This document shows positions 1-36,815 of a DNA stretch of 64,000 nt, in pieces. How positions within the stretch are numbered: the stretch's first letter is position 1; every line of letters starts with the position of its first letter. Source of the DNA: Todiramphus chloris collaris. Lineage: Eukaryota > Chordata > Aves > Coraciiformes > Alcedinidae. Below the pieces are notes generated by a model. It was not told the origin of the DNA, ran no database searches, and worked only from the letters and a program-made list of their open reading frames with translations. The stretch spans positions 5,691,864-5,755,863 of the forward strand of contig JANVCC010000073.1 in the NCBI GenBank assembly GCA_025345505.1, in the 5' to 3' direction. Position numbers and translations under genes: made by a program.

Positions 1-4654
<4,654 letters not shown>

Positions 4655-4754
4655 TCAAAAGGAAAGAAACCACATTAGATGACAAAGGCCATTAAAAGAC
4701 AGCAACAAAAGCTATTTATTGTTGTACCTAAAAGAACCTATTTTAACTACAGAC

Positions 4755-4842
4755 CTGTTCTGGCATGTCTCCATTTTCAATGCCAGTTTTCAATAACTTG
4801 TAGTTGCAGCCAAACAAGTCCCATCTTGATAGGTCATGAGCA
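4755..4842 (-). CDS. STAG2: STAG2 coding exon 20 (residues 698-727)
   Basis: Acceptor GCTTCCAG, donor CAG/GTCTGTAG. Encodes [20 protein letters not shown] and IENGDMPEQ. Confidence 0.96.
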
Positions 4843-5237
4843 CTGGAAGCATTAGAAATGAAGCAAAGATGTTAATTTAATCAACACCATTTCTGCAATT
4901 TGATGTTAACAACATGCTTAACTGATCTAAACACAAATAAAGCCACAAATACCCCCCCCCACACCAGGCGCCAACAAAACCAACCCCAACTACAACTGAA
5001 AAAAAAACCACCAAAAAATACTAAAAACCCAACCAAAAAACCCAACCCCAAAGCACTTTAATGTACTTCTTCAGACGTTCAAAATGCATCACGTTCTGCA
5101 CAACTCAACAATGCAGGTGAAGTAAAGAAAAACCTCCAAGTTGCATTAAAAAGTTGAGACATCAAATTAGAAAGGAACAATCATAACCAACCCCCACAAC
5201 AACCACCCCTAACAGTTATTTGCAGAAGCCTACTTAC
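4843..5237 (-). other. Short STAG2 intron with A/C-rich tract
   Basis: About 100 bases (4952-5055) are almost only A and C, beginning with C9. On the transcribed sense strand this is a G/T-rich tract. Nothing else was seen. Confidence 0.75.
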
Positions 5238-5308
5238 TTGTGAAAAGCAGTGATTCTCTTCAGTGTTGACAAGACTTGATAGGCATCATCTTCATCAGGT
5301 TCCTCCCC
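5238..5308 (-). CDS. STAG2: STAG2 coding exon 19 (residues 675-698)
   Basis: Acceptor TTAAATAG, donor CACAA/GTAAGTAGG (phase 2). Encodes GEEPDEDDAYQVLSTLKRIT and AFH, with Asn698 split. The acceptor lacks a strong pyrimidine tract. Confidence 0.96.
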
Positions 5309-8255
<2,947 letters not shown>

Positions 8256-8374
8256 TCAAGTATTAATAAAGACTAGCTAAAAAAAAAAGAGAAAAAAAAC
8301 TACAAAAAAAACCCAAAGCAAAAAAGGAAGACTTCTGCAAGCCATGCAGTTAACTACAGAAACTAGACTTATTA

Positions 8375-10964
<2,590 letters not shown>

Positions 10965-11672
10965 CTAAAAGGAGAACAGATTGATTTTTATCAGCAATAA
11001 AGTTCACTGAAGAACTTGTTATAACAACACAGTACTTTTCTCACTTGGCTCCAGAAAACCAGAGAAAGTTTTGCAGCCTCTCGGTTGAAGAGAAGCCTCT
11101 CATCCCCAATAGCTGATCTTAACTTAAGAAGATGAATCTAGAGCAACTGCTACAAAGAGCAGTGCTACAAGACCTGACAGAACTTGGAAGGGGGGGGGGG
11201 GGGAAGTGTGGTTGGGGAAGGGTTTTGTTTGTTTGGATTTCCACTCCCCACCCTCCCCTTAGAAAGCTCCTAAAGCACAGTTTCCTGCCACCTATATATT
11301 AGCATGAAGAATGACCAAATAATATTTGTCAAATAATAGAGCTCACAGCTGTTTCAACACTGTACAGTGGGTGGATTCTCCTAATAAATACAACCACAAA
11401 GAAGAGTCTTACGACCCCCCAGGTTGCTCAAATAATAGAAAAACCAGGACAAACTCATGGTTATTGACCAATGAGTGGGGAAGAGAAAAACAAAAAATTA
11501 AACTACGTTTTAAAAAAAATAAAGATTCATTTAAAACACGTACAAACCCCAACCAAAAAATAATAAGTAAAATTAATTTAAAAACCCAAAACAAACAAAC
11601 CAAGGACACACACACAAAAAAAAACACCCCCACACACCACAAAACCCATGATATCCCTGAAACTTAACTTAC
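10965..11672 (-). other. STAG2 intron with G14 run and A/C tract
   Basis: A 14-base G run lies at 11190-11203 and an A/C-rich tract at about 11578-11645. Nothing else was recognised. Confidence 0.75.
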
Positions 11673-11784
11673 TTCACTTTCCAAAAAGAAAAACACTAAT
11701 GTCTTCACAAGGTTAGCATTTGGACTTTGTCTTCCCCTCCTTTTAAGTATTCCATCATCTTCAGGATCTCTGCGGCTGAAAAGC
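11673..11784 (-). CDS. STAG2: STAG2 coding exon 13 (residues 434-471)
   Basis: Acceptor CTTTTAG, donor GAA/GTAAGTTAAG. Encodes [20 protein letters not shown] then [17 protein letters not shown]. The charged linker differs slightly from mammals (EDDGILK for EEDGMMK, from memory). Confidence 0.97.
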
Positions 11785-13053
<1,269 letters not shown>

Positions 13054-13133
13054 TGTAAAACAAGAGTGAGTAATTTTATTGCTTGGACTGCAACATCATA
13101 TTCTTTGTCAAGAGTCATAGACACAATTCTATC
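13054..13133 (-). CDS. STAG2: STAG2 coding exon 11 (residues 372-398)
   Basis: Acceptor TTCTTAG, donor CA/GTAAGTAC (phase 2). Encodes DRIVSMTLDKEYDVAVQAIK and LLTLVL; Gln398 is split. Confidence 0.97.
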
Positions 13134-13241
13134 CTAAGAACACAAAAGAAAGTATTTTTAAAGAGGAAAGATGTGTAATGCAACTTTAAATAAATAAATA
13201 AATAAAACCATATGCACTTAAAGATATGAAGTAACACTAAC

Positions 13242-13340
13242 CTTGAACCGACTGGTGAAGAGTTCCAATTTGGAATTAAGCTCTTTATTATAGTAAAGCC
13301 CTTGCAAAGCAGTTAGGCATTTGAGTCTTACTTCCCCTTG
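13242..13340 (-). CDS. STAG2: STAG2 coding exon 10 (residues 339-371)
   Basis: Acceptor ATTTTAG, donor AAG/GTTAGTG. Encodes [20 protein letters not shown] and [13 protein letters not shown]. Phe370 corresponds to human F371 of the CTCF-binding pocket. Confidence 0.98.
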
Positions 13341-14451
13341 CTAAAATAAAATTAAGAACTGGATTAAAAGTCAAGTATAAGATACAGATGTACTCTTAAA
13401 ATCACACAAGTTTCTTCTGCAGTCTGAATTAATTCAAAGACAGATTAAATATTGTCATGGTATAATATCAATAACCTTGTTCATGACATAATATGCCCTC
13501 GTTTGTAAGAAGACAACGAAACGAATAAAAACCCCCAGTGCTTTATTGCAGTCAGCATCTCTAAGTCAAAATACACTTCTTTCATTCTTTAAAGATGTAT
13601 TCTAAGTGCTCAACATACTTCTGTGTAAGATTGTGATTCCTTTCACTGAAATTAAAACTGTATCATTAATGAGCATCTCTTGTTAGATCAGAATTACCAA
13701 GCAGATACAGAGAAATACTCCTCCTGAAGTACAAGAGAACATGGTTTAATGTACAGATACGATTTCACGAAGTCTAGGACAACTGACTTCACAGTTTCTT
13801 ATCACCCACCTACCAGAGGTTATTCGGTTATTTATACCAAACCCACGAACAACACAGCATGAGTAAGCACTCCTCATTTGTTTCACTTCACATTCAGTAC
13901 TTTGACATCTCCAACGCAAGAAATGAGGCAGTGCGCTGACTCAGCAATAAATCAAGAGCTATTTGTGAACTGTATCTGTTGACTACTCCCAAGCAAAGAA
14001 TAATCTCTAGCTGGTAAGTACCAGCTTGAGGCACTCATCAGCACAAAAGGGGACTTTTCCCCTGCTTTTTACAGCTAGCTGAGAATGCTGAAAGTTTCTT
14101 AACTTGACAAAACAGAGAAAGTGTTAGGCTGTGTGGCTGGATTATTCCATGTGAAATGCATTAATTTTAAATAGTTAAGTATTATAAAGTAGAAGTCTGT
14201 ATCAGCAATAAACAGAAAGTTATTTCCTTACAAATAACACTTCCTTAAAAATCTATAAATACTCTCTAAAACCATTCAAAAGATTCAAGTCTATTTTACA
14301 CATATGTTGAAATGCCAGTGCTCCGGAGCGATAAAAAAAGCAGTGACTGATTAAAACAGTAAGGAGTTCAGAAGTCAGTCTGGCAAGATCAACAACAAAA
14401 AAACCAGAGTGATGCTTCCTGACTCAGTTCCTTCTCCTCAGTGCAGCTTAC
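13341..14451 (-). other. STAG2 intron, 1.1 kb
   Basis: AT-rich unique-looking sequence; nothing recognised. Confidence 0.75.
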
Positions 14452-14575
14452 CTTATCATGCATAGTCCACCCTACATATTTTAAGTAGCTATCATTGAGA
14501 AAGGCGTCGCTGTACATCTTCATCCATATTCCAATCTCTTCAATACAGATAGCTCTTATTTCAGCAATTGCATCT
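14452..14575 (-). CDS. STAG2: STAG2 coding exon 9 (residues 297-338)
   Basis: Acceptor CTCCACAG, donor AAG/GTAAGCTGC. Encodes [20 protein letters not shown] then [20 protein letters not shown] and K. Tyr330 and Trp333 are part of the conserved surface that receives CTCF and SGO1 peptides (W334 in human numbering). Confidence 0.98.
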
Positions 14576-14684
14576 CTGTGGAGAGAAGTGGGGCAAAAGG
14601 ATCAGATGACTAATTAGAACTACCTCGTTACCAGCTTCCAAAATAAATTAACGAAGCTACAAATTACTTACTAAGAGGAACTTA

Positions 14685-22107
<7,423 letters not shown>

Positions 22108-22204
22108 CTTTGCAGCCTGAACACTGAATAAAGAAGTTAATGAGATCAAGAAGTGCTATATCTCTGTCATGTTTGTAGGACTCTATCCAGTCATCCACTA
22201 CAGA
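22108..22204 (-). CDS. STAG2: STAG2 coding exon 4 (residues 96-128)
   Basis: Acceptor TTTCAG, donor AAAG/GTAAGATG (phase 1). Encodes [20 protein letters not shown] and [12 protein letters not shown], the first helices of the conserved SA fold. Confidence 0.97.
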
Positions 22205-27825
<5,621 letters not shown>

Positions 27826-27869
27826 TGAAGGAGAGTAAAATCAGTTGGTATTTCTGGAGCTGCTATCAT
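27826..27869 (-). CDS. STAG2: STAG2 coding exon 1 (residues 1-15, start codon)
   Basis: Encodes MIAAPEIPTDFTLL plus two bases of Gln15, then donor CA/GTAAGTG. The start is chosen because MIAAPEIPTDF is the known STAG2 N-terminus; mammals, as I recall, have N where this has T12. Phase 2 at the donor matches the next exon. Confidence 0.95.
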
Positions 27870-27880
27870 TTCTTTATCAT
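27866..27880 (-). other. Mini-uORF overlapping the STAG2 start codon
   Basis: The minus strand reads ATG ATA AAG AAA TGA. Its stop TGA overlaps the STAG2 ATG in the tetranucleotide ATGA. The upstream ATG has A at -3, at least as favourable as the main ATG (G at -3, A at +4). This arrangement can reduce initiation at the main start or permit termination-reinitiation. It exists only in transcripts that use this exon boundary. Confidence 0.6.
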
Positions 27881-27894
27881 CTTCTGGAACACCA
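27870..27894 (-). other. STAG2: 5' UTR part of the STAG2 start exon
   Basis: The acceptor TTTCTAATACAG ends at 27895. The 25 bases before the start codon have no stop in the STAG2 frame, so the frame is open upstream into the intron boundary. They carry an out-of-frame ATG at 27880-27878. Confidence 0.8.
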
Positions 27895-30800
27895 CTGTAT
27901 TAGAAAGATATTCAAAAAGCAGTCTGAAGTACAAGCTTACTTTTCTGTCTTCCTTTGTAGTGGACAACTTCTATAATAAAATTAAAAAATAAATACAGTT
28001 AATATTTTTCCACATATGAAGGGGTAAAAAAGTTGGAAACAGAAAAGTTAGATCGTATCATCCCATTTTCAACTAAGCTTTTTCCTGTTTAAAGATTTTA
28101 CATTCTGACTCTTCCCATGATCTTACTACAAAGTATCTCCACAAATATTAAAAGCATCACAGTAAAATCAAATGCAGAAACAATTGGCAGGAGGAGGGGG
28201 AAATTCAGAATAGGATGATCAAAACGAAATGGCTTTCATTAGCACCTTGAAAGTAGTAGCTTTTATTTCTAGATCTATACTAGATATAAGTTTGAACTGT
28301 AATACTATGTCCTGCAGCTCCCAGACTTAGCAACACTGGAGTATTTCTGGTTAACCAAACCAAAGCCATATTTCATGTTACATCTAAAGCACAGTATGTC
28401 TGCAGTTAAGGACATTCTATATACCAAATTCATATCTCCAATTTCTAAACTTCCATGATGTTTTCCAGAAAGGTAAGCTCTTATACCAAGTTGCTACAGC
28501 CAGCTGTTTCACAACTCCCCATCTTCCAGAGCTGATAAACCAGACTTACACCACCTTTGACATTAAAACTATCAAGGAAGATAATACTATCCATGTTAAA
28601 AAGAGAAACATGAAAAACAACATAGCATTTTATCAAGAAAATGCAAGATAGTGAACTACATGGTTGTCAAGTTATAATCTTGCCACCTATTCATAAATTT
28701 TGTTGTTTATCTAATTTTCCTGTATTTAAGGGGACAAAAACTCACTGGATACTTTATAAATGTAAGATCTAACAGTAATACAGACTAAGGTTTCCCATGT
28801 TAACAGTCTGCCCCAAGCTAACTCATATGCAGTTAAATTAAGGAAGTAAAATGTTCAGTTATTTTACAGATACAACAGCAAGGAGAAAACATTCAGAGAA
28901 GTCTGCTGACTCTACAGCTTGCTGGAGTGATTAGGTATTTGAGGGAAAGATTAAATTTTGGCATGCTAAGCACATGCTGCTTACTGTCTGGTAGCTATGC
29001 TTCAGAGACTGCATATCAATCGAGCATGTAGATAGAGGCCATTCACTTGTTTTCCTGCAACTCCTTATTCTGAATGCTAGGGGCCACTGCAGCTTCCAGA
29101 ATCTAGAGAGCCAGGAGAAACCATAAATCCTGAACTTATCATCTTCTCTTTCTTCACATTTTTTGCAATTACATAAAAGCAGAGAACCAGAATGGAAACT
29201 GTCAAGAAATAGTGGCAAAAAGAAAGGAGGTTCAAGATCAGCTGGTGAATCTCAAGACAGTCCACAACTACTACAGCATGTTCCATCCAGAACACAGTAG
29301 AAGATAAAAAGCTTCAAAAATATCGCTGCTGCAGAACAGCAGCAACCTTTGTCACTCCATTCTTCCCTTCTCTAAAACCACAGTAGCACATGGCCAGTGC
29401 ATTACATCCTCTCCTGTTCTGTTTATACACTCCAGCAAATGATCACTCGCAGGCAGTATAACAACCCGTCCCCAGCCCCATCTTTGCAGGCTCTGCCTTT
29501 CAGAGTCACCTCATTCAATACCCCAATAAATGGACAAAATACACCTCAAGATTTTTTTTTTTTCTTTTTTTCCCCCCTAGAGTATCAAGTTAAACTGGTT
29601 CAACAGCATAGGAAAGACCAAGACTGCGTAGCCGTGAACTGGGGATGGAAGAGGAGAACTCCTCCTTTGGTGGAAAGAAGCTATTATACAATCCAGGTTG
29701 TATGCAAGACTGTATGCTCAGTTGGTGGCATATCAAAATGGTCTACAGCTATTTTTATACATATATGTTTGAGTTGGGTTTGGTAGAGTTTTGTTGGTGT
29801 TTTGTTTGTTTACAAATAATATTTGCTCTGGTTCCTGTCTGCAACTTGAGCTTGGAAAAATACCACAGCACACTTCTGTGTTCCGGTCATCAGGATAGCA
29901 CCTCCTCAGAGGTGTACCTCAGTAAAGGGGGATAAGGGAGAAAAGAATAAACAGGGGGGAAAAAAAAAAAAATAATGAGAAGAAACCCAGACACAAGTCC
30001 TTCTGGGGGCATACCTGTGATTCAGTGCCAGTGCAAAGATGCTAACTTCAAAAATCAAACCTTCTCAGCTTCAAGTTCAACCTGCCTATCAACATGGTAT
30101 TTGACTGTTCCTAGTTTACATTTTTTGATGTTGAGAAGCAACACATCCACAGAAGTGACAGTCAGGATGTTTACATGCAAATTTTATATTGCGCCTCACT
30201 AATACTACCTGTTTAGAATACTAACATTAGCTATTCCATAAAATTCCTAAGTACTGAGAAACAAAGCAAGTTAACCACTTGTTCTCAGAATTAACACATT
30301 AACTCCCTTTATGAAAAGCAAGTCCTATCAAATTTTGCAAAAATTCTCAATAAAGTTCATTATAAGAATCACAGAAATGTTTAAAGAAAAAATACTAGTA
30401 AATACACAATGAAAGAGGATAGATGAACAATTGACGTATATATTCTCTGCATTAAACAAGTCAAATAAATCACTTGACAAATCTAGCTGGCTGCAGTTTA
30501 TACCCAATGTAATGTCTTTTAAGAACCATTCACCTTAATACAAACAACAAACCATGAAAGAACACATGGCATTTTTGGTCAGAATCACCTCATAAAATAG
30601 GAAAAATCCAGCAAGTTCCTGCTAGATGCTGAAGCATTAAGCTACTGAGATTCACATTTCAAGAATTGTTTTTCTTGAAGAAGAAACTTGGCCCTCGTGA
30701 GTGTAACTATAAACTGAACAGCAGCTACAGATGAATGCCTTGCAAGAATATGAGACTTACATAAGAGTGGAAGCGAGCTCCAGAATCAAGCTCAAGACTC

Positions 30801-32460
30801 TACTGACGAAAAAAGAAAAAACCCACCACAAAAACCCACCACACACCCAACATTGCATGTGTCCTAGCACAGGGTCATTTTAACAGATTTACATACATCC
30901 AGAATATGACACAGGCTTTTGATTCTCAACAATCATAGTCAACCTAGCCCAGCATAACCCCTCTGGCAGTGGCCAAAAGAAGCTGTCCAGGGAAAAAATA
31001 TACTTGCTTTGTTCTTATTAGCCATATTTTCCCCAAATACCCTGCTGGCATCCAAAAATAACTTTGGGATTTTTTCCAGCCACAGAGACTGTCACTGTAT
31101 TTTATAATTCCTTATCAATATTGTTTTCATTAACATTTCCAATTACTTTCTGAGCTCAATATTCAGCAGCACTGGTATTCTGCACCAGAAGACCTACAGC
31201 CGAACTCCATACTACCAAGAGGTATGGTTTTTGCTTTGAATTTCTCTCTTCACAATTTTACTTGATGTACTTTTGTTTCAGAATGAGCAAAAACTGGCAC
31301 TGGTCTTTTCCCCATTATCCCTGATCTCCGTAGATGCCTTCTGGAAATCCCAAGACTACTGCCAGCCACATCATCTTCATGCGCATACTTGATGACTCAT
31401 TCAAAGCACCCGGTTTGGGAAGTCAATGAGAAAGGAAAAGGGTCAATATATAAACATCCTATCAGGACTTTTAAACTACACAAAGTTCATTACAGTGCAG
31501 TTTGAAAAGAGAAAAGAAATTCTTGCAGATAGCATTCAAAATAGTCAAAGTCTAAGTTATCTGTTAAATGTACTCTAATAAGGAGACTGCTTTAGTAAAT
31601 TAAATCTAAACTTAAAAGGTCTTCTTCAGTTTCTTTTTTGCATGTTCACAAAATTCTAACTTCCGTTTTCCCAGGCAGATACTGAAATCTCTCAAGTCTA
31701 CGAAAACTTTCTGAAGTCACTCAACTATATGAGATGATAATTAAATTATTAAATATAAAAAGAAAATGTATCCTGCTGAAAGATCACAAGGTGGAGCTCT
31801 AGCCTAAAGCTAACTGAAGAAACTCCAAAAGACAGGTCATCCAGAGGTTGACCTAGTTATTTCTGTGCAATAAACTTTATAATAGATTGCTATAACTGCA
31901 ATAATATTGTAGAACATTTCCTTTAGGTGTATATTTAGATTACATAAAAGTCACTAGAAGATTCCTGTGTCTTTTCTGAAATAAATACACATACACCTTT
32001 GATTCAATGAGTCTTCCAACAGCAAAAATGCATACAGCTGTAGTAAGACTAGTCTCAGGATTTAGTTTTCAAATGCAAGCAGAACTTCAAAATGCATGTT
32101 GATGAGGACATAATGCATCCCTTTATTCTATCTTGCAATTTAAATTTTGCTTAGGAAAGTGATAATGAACCAAAAAAATACTGCAACAACAATAGTAGTC
32201 CAGGAAGGATAATTATATGTTTAGAGTTGTCAACATTATGGTAAAAAGAGTTTCTTTTTAAAATAATATGATTGATAAAAGCACAAGCTACGTATGAAAC
32301 ACCATGAAGAACTCAAATGTGTCTGTTGAAAAACAGATTTAAATTCTAGGACATTTCTCCCTAATACATGAATAAGTATTTTAGGTACGGTTGTGATTAA
32401 TATTGAGATCTGGAAAAAGTTGTCAAAATTCATCAGCACAATTCACACAAGAACATGTAT

Positions 32461-32482
32461 GTGATCAGCAGCTGCTGATCAC
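32461..32482. repeat. 22-bp perfect palindrome
   Basis: The sequence is identical to its own reverse complement. It consists of GTGATCAGCAG followed by its mirror half, with an E-box-like CAGCTG at the centre and TGATCA near both ends. Confidence 0.85.
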
Positions 32483-34099
32483 CACTCACACCCAACACAA
32501 AAAAAAAAAAAAGAGGAAGATGATGATAATCACAAGATCTGTCCCAGAAGCTTGTGTTTCATACACTTAAGTAATACTTCAGTTACTTCATTTACACAAC
32601 AAGCTCACAGCAAAATATTTGAGGTAGGTGGCTTTTGGTTTGTCTGTTGTCTTAAGTTTTATAAGGTAAAGCAGTTACTTATCTGGGAAGGCAAGAGATG
32701 CAAAGTTCAAAAATGGCTATCTGGCCAGAACAAAGGTTTTGGAAATGTGGGATAGCTGTTTGGAGACTTACTGATTTTTCCCTGTAATTCAGTTAATCCC
32801 CTCTAACATCAAGGACCTCACTTTCTTAATTCAGAAAATTAGAATTTCTGAAATTGTGACGCTGAAGTGTGTGGCTAAAGTTCATCCTGAATTATTTATC
32901 TGTCCATGAATGAGAGATGCTGATGCTTCAGAACCAATTATGCAGCAGGAACAGTTAAAATGCTAGTCAGATAAAGTTTAAACACAGAATCAGAAGTATG
33001 CCGAATATTTTCCCTTAACTATTCCAGAAGAGAAGGTTGTTATCAACTACACTGTGCCCCTTTTCTTCAAGACTAGAATATGTATACATTTCTGGTTTAT
33101 AAAATGGGGTTTGGTGCTTTGTGGGTTTTCCCCCCAAATAAGCATGTTTCTTAATACCACCTTTGCATTCATCTTCAAAAATGGATTTTTAAGAGAGATT
33201 TCGGGCAAGTTGTACAACATTGCCTAGAGCCCTGAAAGACTGCGTTACTTCTACTAATATTACACAACCTAATATTTCATCTGCCAAAAAGCTTTAAAGC
33301 AATTCTGTAATTTGAGTAAAATACAGAAAACATACTTCAAGTAGCATTCTGTACTGTAACAACTGTACTTTAACATGATTTAGCTATAACTGTATCAGCA
33401 GTTTTGATCATATTATGAGAACATAATCAAGACTAAAGTGAACAGTAATGCAATTAATACCTTTAGAAGTGTGGTTATTTTTGTGCTGTTTGCTTAATAA
33501 ACGAGTCTTGTAATTCCTTTACAAGAAGACCTGAACCAGACATCATCAATCTATATTCTCCCATGCTTACCAACAGACAAATACATGGTCTGTGTGCACA
33601 GTAACAGCCTGTGGTGCCAAAATCACTGAGCAGTTAACACTCCAACAAGGAACCTAAATGACCTAATTTATACAGGTTTTATCTTTTCAGCATCTTACTT
33701 CACAGTATTTTTTTTCCTGAACTTCCAGCTCTTACACCCACTCCCACATCACTTTCATCCATGTATTTCTTTCGCCTCATTTAAAAATAAATAAAGGAGT
33801 TTTATGGTGGCTGTTGATATTATGCCATCACAGTAACATTTTTTATTCCCTGGCCTGCTCTTTATTCAGTTTGTATATTTGTTCTTTAGGGCATGCAATA
33901 AGTCTGTTGCTTAAGCAGGCAAGAACCATGTCAGAATATGCTTTTCTGACACTGTGGGCTGCTGCTTGCTGCTGGGTTTTGCTTCCCACTCCCCAAACAC
34001 ACTGGAAAGTTTCTGCTCCCTTCTAGCACTGAAATGAACTAGCAGCAAGCACATTATGGAAACAAAACCATTCCCATCGCCCACGATTAGCTCTCCATT

Positions 34100-34740
34100 G
34101 GATTAGCCTATGCAATCAATTCCTCTTGTAGATGCAGTGTCAGAGGCAGCTGAACTCCACACCACTGACAATGAAGCCAACGATGAGCTTTGCCAACGTC
34201 CGTGCATCCACAGCAGGGGCAGAGCTCTGCTGCAAGACAGGACAAGGTGCATCGAAGGGAAGTGGCAAACTGCAGTTCTTGCATAGTTCCCACTGATATT
34301 CCTGCCCTTCCCTTGGGAGGAGCCACCGGCAAGAGCCTGCTGACCTGTGGCTCCGGTGGGGCAAAGCAGGCATGAGGCTCAGATCCCGCACCGAGGTGCC
34401 AACTCCTACACCTGGCTACCTGCCGAGGGGAGAGGCAGCCCTGCAGCTAAGCACCTAACCTGCCAGCCACACATCCAGGGACAGAGCATGTTCTACCTGC
34501 AAATCCATCAGGCTCCTGTCCAGTCTCAGATGCCATCTTCCCAAAGCATTCTCCTTACTCCTTTTTCACACACGTTTCCAGTACACAGCTGGCTGCACAT
34601 ATGCCTGTATAACCATTTGGTTCATACCAGCCTTCAGAGAAGCCCAGCTAAGAGCTGATGGTGACTGCCAGAACCTGAGCAGACAACTAGCCAGGCAACA
34701 GCCAAGCACATGGAAAAGAAGTCCCCAGAGGTAATGCACA
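34100..34740. other. GC-richer intronic block, unidentified
   Basis: Higher GC with several CpGs than the flanking intron, and overlapping open frames on both strands up to about 100 codons. None resembles a known protein. It could be an old mobile element or a conserved regulatory region. Confidence 0.4.
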
Positions 34741-36714
34741 CATCAGTAAACCAAAAGCTAAATCTGTTTTCACAATGTAATGCTGTGAAAGCAAAAGCTT
34801 AAAACAGGCATCTTTTTCCTTTTAAAAGGCATATGAAAAAAAGTCAGGCTACAATCTAAAGTGAAGGTTGAGGCTTTACCCCAAGTTTAGAGATCTGGAA
34901 AGCCAACCTCAACCTCACCATCATAGTCCCCCTCTCATTAAAAAAAAGTATTTTTTTGGACTTTTGCTCTTTTTATTAAATAAATATGTGGAACAACTAT
35001 TATGGAAGGAAAAAAAGCTTGCTACAGTGCTTCACAGTCACAGGATTACTCATTAAAGAGCCATTAATAGTATCAGTATCTTTAATGCAGTAAGTGAAAT
35101 ACTATTTTGAAATATAGATATACTGTTACGGTTTGAATCATATCATTGTTTTATATTGCTATTTAGTAATTCTGTGTTCAATCAAATGTGGGTTTAAAAC
35201 ACTGGATATAAGCATTATGAAACACTGAAAAATTAACTGTACTACTACCCTTAGTAAAAGTGAAAAATAGCTGTATTACTAAGTAATTATTGTGCCCAAT
35301 AGTATTCCTGAGCTTTGTGAAAACACACCAGATACTCCCATACATCTTTAAAATGGTTTGGTTTTGGATATCTTTTGAAAAAGGCAAAGGTAAGATAGCA
35401 AAAGTAGAAGTTACACCTCATTGTGTCTGTCACATCTTTCCCTGCCAAAGAAGAGATGACTTCCAGATGTTACAGTCTGACTGTGTGGAAAATGAGGCTC
35501 TTAGGAAGAATAAAAGCCAAGTCGGATGACAACCAAGATTTAAAAAGAAAAAAAAAAAAAAAGAACCAAACAAACAAAAACCCCAAACCAACATGCCACA
35601 TATGCCTGCTTAAACAAACCAAAAGAGGAGCAGCAGTTCATTTATGACACAAGGCAAGCACACCTCTTAGCTTCCTAAAAGCCCTAAACTAAACTACGGG
35701 ATGTATCAATATGCCCCTTCACACTGATTTTTTAGAAACAGAGTCCTCTGCACATCTCCTCAGAATATTTGCTCATGTAAAAGCTAGGGATGAAGATGCA
35801 CGTGCACCATCTGCAGCAAGCAGGTAACCAGCTACACAGTAGAAGCCCAGAACAGAAGTTGCATTGTTCAAATGTGCAGCCAACAGCAATGAATTACTTT
35901 GGAACACATGGCAGAGATGGGGTTTTCCAAGCAAAAAGGTATCCAATCTTGCAAGTTGGTTTTTTTTTTTTGCTCTTCCACTGATCAAGGTGAGCTTGCC
36001 TCACTTTACAGGAGCTTCAGCTTCCCCTCCTACCATATAGGTTTTTTTCCCCCCTTGAAAAGTCCAGGTCAGTAGGGCTTTGAGCCCAAACTTTTCCTTG
36101 GGCATTTCTAGGAACTACGTTTGACCATAAATTCTGGAGGGGGAACTACATGGCACATATTGCAGTATCATCAGCTGCTACTGTAACATACAGTCAATAT
36201 TAGATGACTGAAGGGAAAACCCCATAAAATAAAACTACTGAAGAGTAGGAAGTATAATCTCTCAAGCACGTCTCCCAGATTCAGTTCCTATCAGCCCAGG
36301 TCACAGCACACTTTGGATATTCCTTTGAAGAGCCCACTGCACTCATCTGCACTGTGATCCCAAACCTTCTAAGATAAGAAGGGAGAACCCACTTGGTTCT
36401 GCGTTTTGTCAGCTGAGAGCTAACAGAGTTTATTAGCTGAAGCTTCACACTACATAAAAAATGGCAGAATTGCTTCCAGACAGTAACTGAAGAGACTAAG
36501 TCCAGTACAGAAACAAATAGAAAAAAAAGTACAAGTCAAACTGCATTAATCTTAAGTGCATCTCAAAATAATTTCTTTTTTTAAAAAGGGCAGAGAATGG
36601 TGGTGGCTGATGTGTAAGAATGCTTCACACCACATTCCATTCTGCCTTCTTCCCCTGCACCAGCCCAAGTTTGGGGGTTTTTTTTGGTTAACAGTACAAA
36701 AAGGGCATCACTTT

Positions 36715-36815
36715 CTCAGCTTCCCTCCGGGCCACCTGCGGGAAAGCCACTGCTCTGCACCCCACGGCAGCACCGCGCTCTCCAGGAATCCTTTCACTCG
36801 GGTGACTACTGCCAT
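36715..36815. other. Small CpG-containing block
   Basis: About 100 bases with a local excess of C, G and CpG (CTCCGGGCC, CTGCGGG, CCACGGC, CCGCGC) in AT-rich intron, some 400 bases from the candidate upstream exon. Role unknown. Confidence 0.4.

Noticed and set aside
28931-29295. Overlapping 95- and 72-codon minus-strand frames with hydrophobic stretches
   Set aside because: Two overlapping frames in different phases, no splice context and no homology recognised.
29397-29786. 129-codon plus-strand open frame in the intron
   Set aside because: Begins on GTG, is interrupted by a poly-T (Phe-run) tract and resembles no protein.
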